Source of the DNA: CAVYPR01 sp963770505
Lineage (GTDB): Bacteria; Actinomycetota; Acidimicrobiia; Acidimicrobiales; RAAP-2
Assembly: GCA_963770505.1 (NCBI GenBank)
Contig: CAVYPR010000006.1
Span: 248,001-312,000 of the forward strand
Length of the DNA: 64,000 nt
Reading direction: 5' to 3'
This document shows, piece after piece, positions 32,636 through 41,401 of this stretch; within the stretch, counting starts at the first letter, position 1; every line of letters starts with the position of its first letter. The position numbers and the translations under genes were made by a program. Below the pieces are notes generated by a model that saw only the letters and a program-made list of their open reading frames with translations, did not search any database and was not told where the DNA came from.

Positions 32636-34038
32636 GTCGCCTCCCCGGCGGTCCCGGCGGCGGCCGGCACGCCGGTGCGGACGGCCCCGGGGAGGGGACG
32701 CCCCTCCATCAGGGCCGAGTAACACTCCGCGGTGCCCTCGGCCGTGACCTTCCAGGTGAACCGGTTGAGGACCCGGTGCCGGCCGGCCTCGCCCAGGCGG
32801 GCCCGCAGGTCCGGGTCGTCGAGCAGGCGGGCGATGGCCCCGGCCAGGGCGCCCGGGTCGTTCGGCGGGACCAGGAGCCCCGTGTCGCCGTCGCGGCCGA
32901 CCACCTCGGGGAGCGCCCCTCCGGTGGTGGCGACCACCGGGGCGCCGCAGGCCATGGCCTCGACGGCCGGCAACGAGAACCCCTCGTAGAGGGAGGGCAC
33001 CACGGCCACCTGGGCCTGGGCGTACTCCCGGGCCAGCTCGGCGTCGCTGATGCCGCTCACGCAGCGCACGGCACCCTCGAGGCCCAGCCGCTCGATGGCC
33101 CGGTCGACCCGGCCGCCCGGCCTCGGTTTGCCCACGACCACCAGCTCGACGTCGCGCTCGGTGCGGAGCTTGGCCACCGCCTCGAGCAACGGGACCAGCC
33201 CCTTCATGGGGACGTCGCTCGAGGACGTGACCATGAGCCGCCCGGGCACCGGCTCCACGTCGGGCGACGGGCGGAACACGGTGTGGTCGACCCCCACCGG
33301 GACCACGGTCATGCGCTCGGGGTCCACCCCCATCTGGGCGACGATGTCCGTCCTCGACGACTCCGACACCGTGACGATGGCCGGCAGCCGCCGGGCCACC
33401 TTCACCTGCATGCGCAGGAAGCCGAACCAGCGCCGGGTGGTGAACTTCTGCCAGGGGTTGGACGCGTGGTCGAGGGCCAGCTGACGGTCGACGGTGATCG
33501 GATGGTGCAGGGTGGTGAGAATCGGCCAGCCGTCGCGGACCATGCCGAGCATCCCCGAGCCAAGACACTGGTTGTCGTGGACCAGGTCGAAGTCGCCGCG
33601 ACGGGAGGCGAGCAGTCGGCGGGCCCGCAGCGAGTACGCCCAGGGCTCGCCGAAACCGGCCGTGCACATGACGGCGAACTCCAGGGCGTCGAGGCGGTCG
33701 GAGAACTCCCTGGGGTGCGGGACCCGGAAGGGGTCGGGCTCCCGGTAGAGGTCGAGGCCGGGGATGGGGGTGAACCCCACCCCGTCGTCCACCTCGGGCC
33801 ACGGCTGGCCGGAGAGGACCTCGACCGAGTGTCCCAGCTCCACCAGCTCGCGGGTCAGGTGGCGGGTGTAGACGCCCTGGCCCCCGCAGCGGGGGTTGCC
33901 GCGGTAGATGAGGAAGGCGACCCGCAGGCCGCCCGGCCCGGGGGGCGCCGGGGGGATCGCCGGGGGCAGTTCGACCGTGGTGGAGCGCTCCCAGGAGGCC
34001 TGCATCTCCCGCCACCGCTGGCGCGGCGACTTAGCCAT
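32629..34038 (-). CDS. GT4-family glycosyltransferase, first gene of the cassette
   Basis: This 469-residue GT-B enzyme has an N-terminal acceptor domain (VAFLIYRGNPRCGGQGVYTR) and a C-terminal nucleotide-sugar domain. The latter has the E-x7-E motif in EGFSLPAVEAMACGAPVVA and the preceding VTVSESSRTDI and VVPVGVDHTVF. The start at MAKSPRQRWREM was chosen, since the 21 codons above it read like non-coding sequence. It is the promoter-proximal gene of three overlapping genes. The donor and acceptor are unknown. Confidence 0.9.
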   Translation of the reverse strand: MAKSPRQRWREMQASWERSTTVELPPAIPPAPPGPGGLRVAFLIYRGNPRCGGQGVYTRHLTRELVELGHSVEVLSGQPWPEVDDGVGFTPIPGLDLYREPDPFRVPHPREFSDRLDALEFAVMCTAGFGEPWAYSLRARRLLASRRGDFDLVHDNQCLGSGMLGMVRDGWPILTTLHHPITVDRQLALDHASNPWQKFTTRRWFGFLRMQVKVARRLPAIVTVSESSRTDIVAQMGVDPERMTVVPVGVDHTVFRPSPDVEPVPGRLMVTSSSDVPMKGLVPLLEAVAKLRTERDVELVVVGKPRPGGRVDRAIERLGLEGAVRCVSGISDAELAREYAQAQVAVVPSLYEGFSLPAVEAMACGAPVVATTGGALPEVVGRDGDTGLLVPPNDPGALAGAIARLLDDPDLRARLGEAGRHRVLNRFTWKVTAEGTAECYSALMEGRPLPGAVRTGVPAAAGTAGEATC

Positions 34039-34119
34039 TTCCTGCACCGGCCCCTGGCACCATGACCCGACAGCCTCCCCCGACCTGCAGGTCGTGCGCA
34101 AACAGGACCGTCCCGGGCC

Positions 34120-35394
34120 TCATCCGACGCCGAACCAGCCGAGGACGGTGACCACGACGTAAACGGCGGCCACGGCGGCCACCGCCCAGATGGCGGTGCC
34201 CCCCACCCAGCGGGCGATCGGGCCGTTGGCGGCCGACCCCAGCAGGCTCCGGCGGTTGGCCAGGACGAGGATGAAGAGCAGGGTGATGGGGGTGATGACA
34301 CCCTCGAGGACCTGGGTGTTCACGATCAGGTGGATGAGGTTCCCCGGCAGGAGCACCACCGAGGCCCCGATCAGGATCTGCGCCGTGAACAGGCCGAGGA
34401 AGAGGGGCGCCTGGCGGAAGCTCCGAGAGACCGACCGCTCGACCCCCACCGCCTCGGCCACGGCGTAGGAGGTGGACAGGGGCACGACGGCCGCCGCCAG
34501 GGCGGCGGCGCCCAGCAGGCCGAGCCCGAAGAGCACCTCGGCGCCGGCCCCCGCCACCGGACGGAGGGCATGCGCGGCCTCCTCGGCCGAGGACAGCGCG
34601 CCGTGGCCGCCCAGGACGGCCGCCGTGGCGATGATGATCGAGAACGAGACGATCGAGGCCAGGACGGCGCCGCCGATGGCGTCGGCCCGCTCGTACTTGA
34701 AGTCCTCTGGTCCGATGCCCTTGTCGACCACCGCTCCGGCCTCGTAGAGCTGGATGTAGGGGGTGATGGTGGTGCCGATGAGCGCAACCATCAGGAGCAG
34801 GAAGGGGTTGGAGAGGATGAAGTGGGGCCAGGCTGACTGGGCGAACACCTTGGACCAGTCGGGGTGGCCCAGGATGGCGGCGAGGGGATAGGTGATGAAG
34901 ATGAGGGTCATGAGGATGAAGATCCGCTCGGCGTAGCGGTAGGTGCCGAAGAGCACCAGTGCCCAGATGGCCACCGCCGCCACCGGCACCGAGATGTAGC
35001 GGGAGACCCCGAACAGGCTGAAGGCGGTGGCGATGCCGGCGAACTCGGTCACCACCAGGCCGACGTTGGCGATGGCGAAGGCGGCGATGGCGAAGGCCGT
35101 GAGGCGCAGGGGGAACTGCTCGCGGATGAGGGCGGCCAGCCCCTTTCCGGTGTGGACGGCCAGACGTGCCACCATCTCCTGGACGATGACGTAGGTGATG
35201 GCCACCAACACCATCAAGAAGAGGGTGCGGTACCCGAACTGCGAGCCCGCCGTGGCGTAGGTGGCCACGCCGCCCGCGTCGTTGCCGGCGGCGGCGGCGA
35301 TCAGGCCGGGGCCGACGGCGGCCAGGTAGACCATGAACGGCCAGCGGCGGAACCGCCTGGCGCCCGCCAGCGGGCCCGCTGTAGTGGCAGGCAC
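34120..35394 (-). CDS. Nramp-superfamily transporter with altered metal-site motifs
   Basis: This 424-residue, roughly eleven-helix protein keeps the Nramp frame (GPGLIAAAAGNDAGG then ATAGSQFGY in helix 1). The hallmark DPGN reads DAGG, and the helix 6 MPH motif reads TPY (LIGTTITPYIQLYEAG). The thioether ligand for Mn/Fe is therefore gone. That is what is known for Nramp-related magnesium transporters, though I cannot prove the substrate. The GTG start follows the stop of the MgtE_N/CBS gene by 4 nt, so the two form an operon. A role in Mg2+ or another hard cation is inferred from both facts. Confidence 0.82.
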   Translation of the reverse strand: MPATTAGPLAGARRFRRWPFMVYLAAVGPGLIAAAAGNDAGGVATYATAGSQFGYRTLFLMVLVAITYVIVQEMVARLAVHTGKGLAALIREQFPLRLTAFAIAAFAIANVGLVVTEFAGIATAFSLFGVSRYISVPVAAVAIWALVLFGTYRYAERIFILMTLIFITYPLAAILGHPDWSKVFAQSAWPHFILSNPFLLLMVALIGTTITPYIQLYEAGAVVDKGIGPEDFKYERADAIGGAVLASIVSFSIIIATAAVLGGHGALSSAEEAAHALRPVAGAGAEVLFGLGLLGAAALAAAVVPLSTSYAVAEAVGVERSVSRSFRQAPLFLGLFTAQILIGASVVLLPGNLIHLIVNTQVLEGVITPITLLFILVLANRRSLLGSAANGPIARWVGGTAIWAVAAVAAVYVVVTVLGWFGVG

Positions 35395-35398
35395 GGGG

Positions 35399-36847
35399 CT
35401 ACTCGAACAGCTGGGGGAAGTGGAACCGGCCCTTGGTGGAGACGAGCGCGTCGAGGACGTCGTCGGCCAGGATGCGGCCGATCGGTCGCCCGTCCTCCAC
35501 CACCAGCAGCGAGTGGCGCCGCGACTGGATCAACTGCTCGGCCACGTCGGTGGCCCGCTCGCCGGGGCCGACGGTGACCGGCTCCTCGTCGTCGAGCAGC
35601 TGGCCCACCCGCGCCTCGGGGTCGTTGCGCAGGGCCAGCAGCAGGTCGAGCAGGGGCAGGTCCCCCACCAGCTGGCCGTCGCCGTCCACGACCGCCACCG
35701 CGTCGAGGTCGAGGTCGTGGGCACGGGCCTCAGCCAGCCGGCCGGCGACGTCGATGGCGCTGTCGGCGGTGTCGGCCGTGATCAGCGCGGTGGTCATGAA
35801 GCCGCCCGCTTCGTCTTCGGGGTAGGCGAGGAGCTGGATCAGGTGGGCCGCCGGGGCCGCCGGCATGCGGCCCAGCAGGGCCACCCGCTCGTCCTCGTCC
35901 AGGTCCCGGAGGGCGTCGACCGCCTCGTCGGGCTCCATCTTCGACAGCAGGTCGGCCGCCGTCTGGGGCGCGGACTCGCGCAACAGCCGGGTGAGGTCCT
36001 CGGCCTCCATCTCCTCGAGGGCGTCGGCCGCCTCGTCGGCCGAGAGCGCGGCCAACAGCTCCTGGCGCTCGGGCCGGCGCAGCTCTTCGAGGAGGTCGGC
36101 CAGCTCGCCCGGGCGCAACCGGTGCAGCCCCTCGTGCGACGACCGCAGCCGGACCTCGAGCGCCCCCTGTGAGGTGTCCCCGAACGGCTGGATGGCGGCC
36201 CAGTCGATGACCTGGCCGGGGGTCGGGCGGCTGCGCCACCTCCGGGGCCCGAGCCGTCGCAGGAGCGAGGCGTTGCTCACGTCCACCCCGACCAGGCGGA
36301 CCCGGCCGAGCACGGGCGCCAGGTACAGGTCGGCCGCCCGGATGACCTGCTTGTCGTCGACGTCGACCAGCTGGTGGTCGAGCACGTCGCGCCCGAGCAT
36401 CACCTCGCCCGGCCGGCGTGAGAAGTCGCGCAGGTCCAGACGGGCCGAGCGCAGCACGACCTGGGCGTGCTCGAGCCGCTCGACGGCCGTGGCGTCCACG
36501 AAGGCCGGCCGACGCCCCACCCGCACCACCAGGCCGGTGACGGGAGGGTAGGTCTGCCCGTCCGACCACCTCGCCACCACGTCGACCAGTTGGCCGATCT
36601 CGTCGCCGGCCTGGTTGCGGACCGGCCGGCCGACGAGGCCGGCGACCGAGACGATGGCGTCGCGCACGGTGGCCGCGGCGAGGAGGCGCTCGGAGCGGTG
36701 CCGGCGCGCGTCGGACCGCCGCAGCGGCATGTGCAGGGCCCGGCCGCCCGAGTGCCGGTGCGCCGGCCCCACGAGGGACGCGCCGGACTCAGGGTCGGTC
36801 GTGACGGGCTCATCGCCCCGCCGGGGGCGCTGGAGAATGCGTGCCAT
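35399..36847 (-). CDS. Soluble PRC-barrel / MgtE_N / CBS-pair protein (magnesium-sensor-like)
   Basis: This 482-residue protein has no membrane helix. Residues about 55-130 form a PRC-barrel (AGLVGRPVRNQAGDEIGQLV). After a linker, residues about 240-340 are the MgtE N-domain superhelix (LRPGELADLLEELRRPERQE, ADLLSKMEPDEAVDALRDLD). The end is a CBS pair (EDEAGGFMTTALITADTADS, SLLVVEDGRPIGRILADDVL). In MgtE channels the N and CBS domains bind Mg2+ and gate the pore; here the pore is absent and an Nramp-type transporter follows. The ATG at 36847 has GAGGA close by. A regulatory subunit or sensor is the best guess. Confidence 0.82.
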   Translation of the reverse strand: MARILQRPRRGDEPVTTDPESGASLVGPAHRHSGGRALHMPLRRSDARRHRSERLLAAATVRDAIVSVAGLVGRPVRNQAGDEIGQLVDVVARWSDGQTYPPVTGLVVRVGRRPAFVDATAVERLEHAQVVLRSARLDLRDFSRRPGEVMLGRDVLDHQLVDVDDKQVIRAADLYLAPVLGRVRLVGVDVSNASLLRRLGPRRWRSRPTPGQVIDWAAIQPFGDTSQGALEVRLRSSHEGLHRLRPGELADLLEELRRPERQELLAALSADEAADALEEMEAEDLTRLLRESAPQTAADLLSKMEPDEAVDALRDLDEDERVALLGRMPAAPAAHLIQLLAYPEDEAGGFMTTALITADTADSAIDVAGRLAEARAHDLDLDAVAVVDGDGQLVGDLPLLDLLLALRNDPEARVGQLLDDEEPVTVGPGERATDVAEQLIQSRRHSLLVVEDGRPIGRILADDVLDALVSTKGRFHFPQLFE

Positions 36848-36986
36848 TGGTCCTCGGATCTGTGCTCGACGGGCCGCGGCCCGGGTCGGAGCCGCCGGCA
36901 CCGCGCCCCGGGCGGGGGCGCGGGCGCGCCGCGGCAGAGACAGGTACCGGCCCACTGGTCGATCGCTCCGCGGCACGTCGCGCCGA

Positions 36987-37008
36987 GAGCCCGTGTGGCT
37001 ACGGGCTC
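36987..37008 (-). other. Perfect 8-bp hairpin in the MgtE_N leader
   Basis: GAGCCCGT pairs with ACGGGCTC around a 6-nt loop (AGCCAC on the minus strand). It lies about 140 nt before the start codon. It has no T run, so it may be part of a leader structure rather than a terminator. Confidence 0.5.
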
Positions 37009-37140
37009 AGGTGGTTCGAGGCGGCACGGACGGGAGCTGCGGTGGGCCGCCCGGTCTACTGGGGGGTTCTCCCCGTTTCATCGGCCACACCTCCTCCGCG
37101 CTCGGCCCAATTCTGGGCGTGCCGTCAGCCGTCGCGACCC

Positions 37141-37146
37141 AGTGTA
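37141..37146 (-). promoter_or_regulatory. Possible -10 box of the MgtE_N/Nramp operon
   Basis: It reads TACACT on the minus strand. It would leave an unusually long leader for this window, where most transcripts seem to start at the gene. Confidence 0.4.
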
Positions 37147-37195
37147 CCTGGCCTTATGCCATCCGCCCACCGGAAGGCGACGACAGCTCGACGGC

Positions 37196-37201
37196 TAGAT
37201 T
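37196..37201 (+). promoter_or_regulatory. -10 box of the acyl-CoA dehydrogenase gene
   Basis: TAGATT lies 9 nt before the ATG at 37211 with no ribosome site in the gap. Confidence 0.45.
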
Positions 37202-37210
37202 GCCTCCCGT

Positions 37211-38434
37211 ATGGACCTCACCTACCCGCCCGAGGCCGAGCGGTTCCGGGCCGAGATCCGGCGCTGGCTGGAGGAGAACCTGCCCGAGGGCTGGGGGACG
37301 CCCGGTTTCTCGATGACGCCGGGCGAACGGCGGGCCTTCAACGAACGGTGGAACGAGACCCTGCACCGGGGCGGGTGGATCTGCGCCAGCTGGCCCACCG
37401 AGTACGGGGGTAAAGGTCTGTCGCTGCTCGAGCAGGTGGTGCTGAGCGAAGAGTTCGCCCGGGTCCAGGCACCGCTGCGGGCCGACTTCTTCGGGGACAC
37501 GCTGGTCGGCCCCACCCTCCTGCAGTGGGGCAGCGAAGAGCAGAAGCGACAGTTCATCCCCCGGATCCTCCAGGGCACCATCTCGTGGTGCCAGGGCTTC
37601 TCCGAGCCCGACGCCGGGAGCGACCTGGCGTCACTCAAGACGAGGGCCGACCTCGACGGGGACGAGTGGGTGATCAACGGACAGAAGGTGTGGACGACCC
37701 AGGCCCAGTACGCCGACTACATCTTCCTCCTGGCCCGCACCGACCCCGAGGCTCCCAGGCACGCCGGCATCTCCTACCTGCTCGTCCCCATGCAACAGCC
37801 GGGCATCGAGGTGCGCCCCATCGAGCAGGTCGACGGCTCGTCTGAGTTCAATGAGGTCTTCTTCACCAACGCCCGGTGCCCCAGGGAGAACGTGGTCGGG
37901 GGGGTGAACAACGGGTGGAAGGTGGCCATGACCACCCTCGGCTTCGAGCGCGGCTCGTCGTCCACCACCGGCCACCGGCGCTTCGCCCGGGAGTACGACG
38001 CCGTCGTACGCGAAGCCCGGCGCCGGGGTAAGGACAAGGACCCCCTGGTCCGCCAAGGGCTGGCCCGGGCATGGTCGAACATCAAGATCATGGAGATCAA
38101 CGGCTACCGCACCCTCACCGACGCACTGCACGGCACGCACCACACCGCGGCCCTGTCCGCGTGCAACAAGATGTTCTGGTCCGAGGCCCACCAGCAGACG
38201 ATGGACCTGGCCATGGACATCCTCGGCCCCGAGGCGCAGGTGCTGCGGGGCGGCCCCGAAGGGGGCGAGATGGTCCCCGGCGTGCACCGGGGACGGACCG
38301 GCTACCCGGTGGACGACCTGCAGGCCTCTTTTTTCTTCTCGCGATCTGAGTCGATCTGGGGGGGCACCGCCCAGATCCAGCGAAACATCGTGGGCGAGCG
38401 GGTGCTCGGCCTGCCCAAGGAGCCCAAGCCCTGA
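37211..38434 (+). CDS. Acyl-CoA dehydrogenase
   Basis: This 407-residue flavoprotein oxidises acyl-CoA to enoyl-CoA. Visible are the N-terminal helical domain, the FAD/substrate segment GFSEPDAGSDLASLKTRADL, WVINGQKVWTTQAQ, and the C-terminal IWGGTAQIQRNIVGERVLGL. The insert EARRRGKDKDPLVRQGLARA is typical of the larger FadE members acting on branched or steroid side chains. No beta-oxidation partner lies beside it. The start follows the -10 box directly. Confidence 0.92.
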   Translation: MDLTYPPEAERFRAEIRRWLEENLPEGWGTPGFSMTPGERRAFNERWNETLHRGGWICASWPTEYGGKGLSLLEQVVLSEEFARVQAPLRADFFGDTLVGPTLLQWGSEEQKRQFIPRILQGTISWCQGFSEPDAGSDLASLKTRADLDGDEWVINGQKVWTTQAQYADYIFLLARTDPEAPRHAGISYLLVPMQQPGIEVRPIEQVDGSSEFNEVFFTNARCPRENVVGGVNNGWKVAMTTLGFERGSSSTTGHRRFAREYDAVVREARRRGKDKDPLVRQGLARAWSNIKIMEINGYRTLTDALHGTHHTAALSACNKMFWSEAHQQTMDLAMDILGPEAQVLRGGPEGGEMVPGVHRGRTGYPVDDLQASFFFSRSESIWGGTAQIQRNIVGERVLGLPKEPKP

Positions 38435-38548
38435 CGCTTGCGGCCATCGCCGCCGGGGCGCCACGGTGGGCCCGGCCCCGGTGAGGGGACGCATGGACCC
38501 AGCACGGAGATGTCCGACGTCCCGGGGTGAAAGGGGAACCACCGCGCC

Positions 38549-40066
38549 ATGCCGCCTCCCCGGGGAGGCGGGGGCCCGGTGACACCGGCCGCCCCGGTCC
38601 CGGGCGACGACAGGCTCACCTACGGCACCCCCAGGGGGCGCTGGGTGATCGCCGCCGCCGTGCTGGGCAGCGGCGTGGCCTCGATCGACGCCACGGTGGT
38701 CGGCATCGCGCTACCGCCCATCAGCCGCTCGTTCCACTGCTCGCTCGGCGCCCTGCAGTGGGTGGTCACCGGCTACACCCTCACCCTCGCCGCCTTCCTG
38801 CTGCTGGGCGGGTCGCTCGGCGACCGCTACGGCCGCCGACGCATCTTCCTCGTCGGCATCGTCTGGTTCATGGTGGCCTCGATCGCCTGCGGCGTCGCCC
38901 CCTCGGCCCCGCTCCTCATCGCGGCGCGGGTCTTCCAGGGGGTGGGCGGGGCGCTCCTCACCCCGGCCAGCCTGGCCATCATCGAGGCCTCCTTCCATCC
39001 CGACGACCGGTCACGGGCCATCGGCGCCTGGGCGGCGCTCGGCGGGCTGGCCACCGCCGCCGGTCCGCTGATCGGGGGCTACCTCATCTCCGTCGGCTCG
39101 TGGCGGTGGGTGTTCTTCATCAACGTGCCGGTGGTGGCCGCCGTGCTGGCGGTCTCGATGCGGCACGTCCCCGAGTCCCGCGACCCCTCGGCCACCGGGC
39201 CGGTCGACGTCGTGGGCTCCGGCCTGGCCGTGGTCTTCCTGGCCTCCCTCACCTACGGCCTGATCGAGGGGCCGGGCCGCGGCTGGAGCTCGACCGGCGT
39301 CGTCGGGTGTCTGGTGGCGGCGGCGATCTGCGGCCCGGCCTTCCTCTGGTACGAGCGGCGGCGGGCCAACCCGCTACTCCCGCTCGGGCTCTTCGCCCAT
39401 CGGCAGTTCAGCGCGGCCAATGCCGTGACCTTCCTCGTCTACGGCGCCCTCGGTGGGGCGCTGTTCCTCCTCCCGGTGTGCCTCCAGAACGTGGCCGGGT
39501 ACACGCCGCTCGAGTCCGGCCTGGCGCTCCTTCCGGTCACCGCCATCATGCTCGGGTTCTCGGTGCGTTCCGGCCGGCTCTCGGCCCGCATCGGGCCGAG
39601 GCTGCAGATGAGCGTGGGGCCGGTCGTGGCCGGCGCCGGACTGCTGCTGCTCACCCGAGCCGCCACCCCGGGGGACTACGTCGTCCAGGTCCTGCCGGCG
39701 ATGGTCCTGTTCGGGGCGGGGCTGGCCACCACCGTGGCCCCACTGACGGCGACGGCCATGGGGGCGGCCGAGCCCGAGCAGGCCGGGATGGCCTCGGCGG
39801 TCAACAACGTGGTGGCCCGGACCGCCGGGCTGCTGGCCGTGGCCCTCCTCCCGCTCCTGGCCGGCCTGACCGGCCCCGACGCCCTGGAGCCGGCCGTCTT
39901 CGCCTCGGGCTTCCGCACGGCCCTCGTCATCGCCGGCGCGGCCTGCGCCGCCGGCGGCGTGCTGGCGGCGCTCACCATCCGAAACCCGGGCTCCCGCCCG
40001 AGGATGGCCCTGCGGTGGCACTGCGCCCTCGACGCCTCGCCGCTCTCCGCCAGCGACGCGGGGTGA
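38549..40066 (+). CDS. MFS transporter, DHA2 drug:proton antiporter family
   Basis: This 505-residue protein has about 14 predicted helices. Its first helix carries the DHA2-type SIDATVVGIALPPISRSF. QWVVTGYTLTLAAFLLLGG is followed by the loop motif GSLGDRYGRRRIFLVG. These exporters use proton entry to expel cationic drugs, dyes or antibiotics. The ATG at 38549 is used; a GTG ten codons later is an alternative. It is convergent with the next MFS gene. Confidence 0.88.
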   Translation: MPPPRGGGGPVTPAAPVPGDDRLTYGTPRGRWVIAAAVLGSGVASIDATVVGIALPPISRSFHCSLGALQWVVTGYTLTLAAFLLLGGSLGDRYGRRRIFLVGIVWFMVASIACGVAPSAPLLIAARVFQGVGGALLTPASLAIIEASFHPDDRSRAIGAWAALGGLATAAGPLIGGYLISVGSWRWVFFINVPVVAAVLAVSMRHVPESRDPSATGPVDVVGSGLAVVFLASLTYGLIEGPGRGWSSTGVVGCLVAAAICGPAFLWYERRRANPLLPLGLFAHRQFSAANAVTFLVYGALGGALFLLPVCLQNVAGYTPLESGLALLPVTAIMLGFSVRSGRLSARIGPRLQMSVGPVVAGAGLLLLTRAATPGDYVVQVLPAMVLFGAGLATTVAPLTATAMGAAEPEQAGMASAVNNVVARTAGLLAVALLPLLAGLTGPDALEPAVFASGFRTALVIAGAACAAGGVLAALTIRNPGSRPRMALRWHCALDASPLSASDAG

Positions 40067-40084
40067 GCGGCGCCGTCCCCACCC

Positions 40085-41401
40085 CTACCGCCGACCGTCA
40101 CCCGCGGCCCAGCCCACCGCCCCGTCGGTGCCCGCCGCGGGCCGCCGGGAGAGTTCGACCACCTCGCCGGCGCCCTTCTCGCGCCGCAGACCGCCGTAGC
40201 GCAGGGCCAGCGGCACCGAGGCGGCCAGGGTGGCCACCCCGCCCACCAAGAGGGCGACCCGGGGGCTGGTGGTGTCGCTGATCCACCCCACCAGCGGGGC
40301 CCCGATCGGGGTGCTGCCCAAGAAGGCGATGGCGTAGAGGGCCATCACCCGGCCCCGCATGGCCGGGTCGGCGCGCAGCTGGAGGGTGGCGTTGGCCGTG
40401 GCGATGAACGAGATGGAGCCCACCCCCATCAGCACCAGGGCGGCCAGGGCCACCACCTCGCTGGGCGCGGCGGCGACCGCCACGATCATGAACCCGAAGA
40501 AGATCCCGATCCTGCTGAGCAGCGCCGTCGACGGCCGGCTGCGGTGGGCGACGAGCAGCCCGCCGATCACCGCACCGCAGCCCATGGCCGCGGTGAGCGC
40601 GCTGTAGGTCCCCGCCCCACCGTGGAACGTGTACTTGGCCAGCAGCGGGAGGGTGGTCGTGAAGTTGAAGGCGAAGATGCCCACCACCGCCATGGCCAGC
40701 AGCGGGTCGCGCAGCGCCGGCGTCGTCCACACGTAGCGCAGCCCCTCGCGGACCTGCCCCTTGGCCCGGCGGACCCCAGGCCGGCGGTGCAGCTCGGCGG
40801 GTCGCATCAACAACAGGGCGACGATGACCGCCACGTACGACCCGGCGTTCACCAAGAAGCACGCCGAGAAGCCCACGGTGAGGATCAGGATGCCGCCGAT
40901 CGCCGGTCCGATGATGCGGGCGGAGTTCATGAGCACGCTGTTCAAGCTGATGGCGTTGGGCATGAGGTCGTTGCCCACCATCTCCGAGACGAAGGATTGG
41001 CGCCCGGGGTTGTCGAAGAGGTTGACCACACCGAGCAGCGTGGCGAAGACGTACATCTGCCACAGGTGCACGGTGCCGAGCGCCGTGAGCAGACCGAGGA
41101 TGAGGGCCAACGCCGCGGCACTGCTCTGGGTGACGACGAGGAGCTTGCGCTTGTCCACCCGGTCGGCGATGAGGCCACCGAAGCTCCCCACCAAGAGCAT
41201 GGGTACGAACTGGAGGGCCGTCACCACGCCGACGTCGAACCCGGTGCCGTGGATCCGGTCGGACAGCACCAGCAGCGCCAGCGCGATCGACTGCATCCAG
41301 GTGCCCGAGACCGAGATCACCTGCCCGGTGAAGTAGAGCCGGAAGTTGCGGACCTGCAGGGCCCGGAAGGTCTGGTGCATCGCCCGGCGGACGGCGGTCA
41401 C
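40085..41401 (-). CDS. MFS exporter (DHA3/EntS-like) co-transcribed with MarR
   Basis: This 438-residue protein has about 12 helices. It begins TFRALQVRNFRLYFTGQVIS and GTWMQSIALALLVL, the opening typical of the EntS/MFS_3 group, and has GGLIADRVDKRKLLVVTQ as the loop motif. Members export siderophores, macrolides or other hydrophobic compounds. Its GTG overlaps the marR stop by 4 nt, so MarR should control it. The substrate is unknown. Confidence 0.86.
   Translation of the reverse strand: MTAVRRAMHQTFRALQVRNFRLYFTGQVISVSGTWMQSIALALLVLSDRIHGTGFDVGVVTALQFVPMLLVGSFGGLIADRVDKRKLLVVTQSSAAALALILGLLTALGTVHLWQMYVFATLLGVVNLFDNPGRQSFVSEMVGNDLMPNAISLNSVLMNSARIIGPAIGGILILTVGFSACFLVNAGSYVAVIVALLLMRPAELHRRPGVRRAKGQVREGLRYVWTTPALRDPLLAMAVVGIFAFNFTTTLPLLAKYTFHGGAGTYSALTAAMGCGAVIGGLLVAHRSRPSTALLSRIGIFFGFMIVAVAAAPSEVVALAALVLMGVGSISFIATANATLQLRADPAMRGRVMALYAIAFLGSTPIGAPLVGWISDTTSPRVALLVGGVATLAASVPLALRYGGLRREKGAGEVVELSRRPAAGTDGAVGWAAGDGRR

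Larger units (their letters stand above)
36848..37195 (-). other. Long leader of the MgtE_N/Nramp operon, possibly structured RNA
   Basis: If the TACACT box (37141-37146) is the promoter, the leader is about 290 nt. It contains a perfect 8-bp hairpin GAGCCCGT/ACGGGCTC with a 6-nt loop (36987-37008). Nearer the promoter is a nested set of stems, GGAG...CTCC, GGTG(T)GGCC with GGCCCACC, and GGGG-AGAA-CCCC. The conserved M-box sequence (TTAGGTGAGGCTCC) was not found. No open frame here looks coding. Confidence 0.4.

Noticed and set aside
36848..37195. M-box magnesium riboswitch before the MgtE_N operon
   Set aside because: The conserved core (TTAGGTGAGGCTCC and relatives) is absent, so I report only an unassigned leader.
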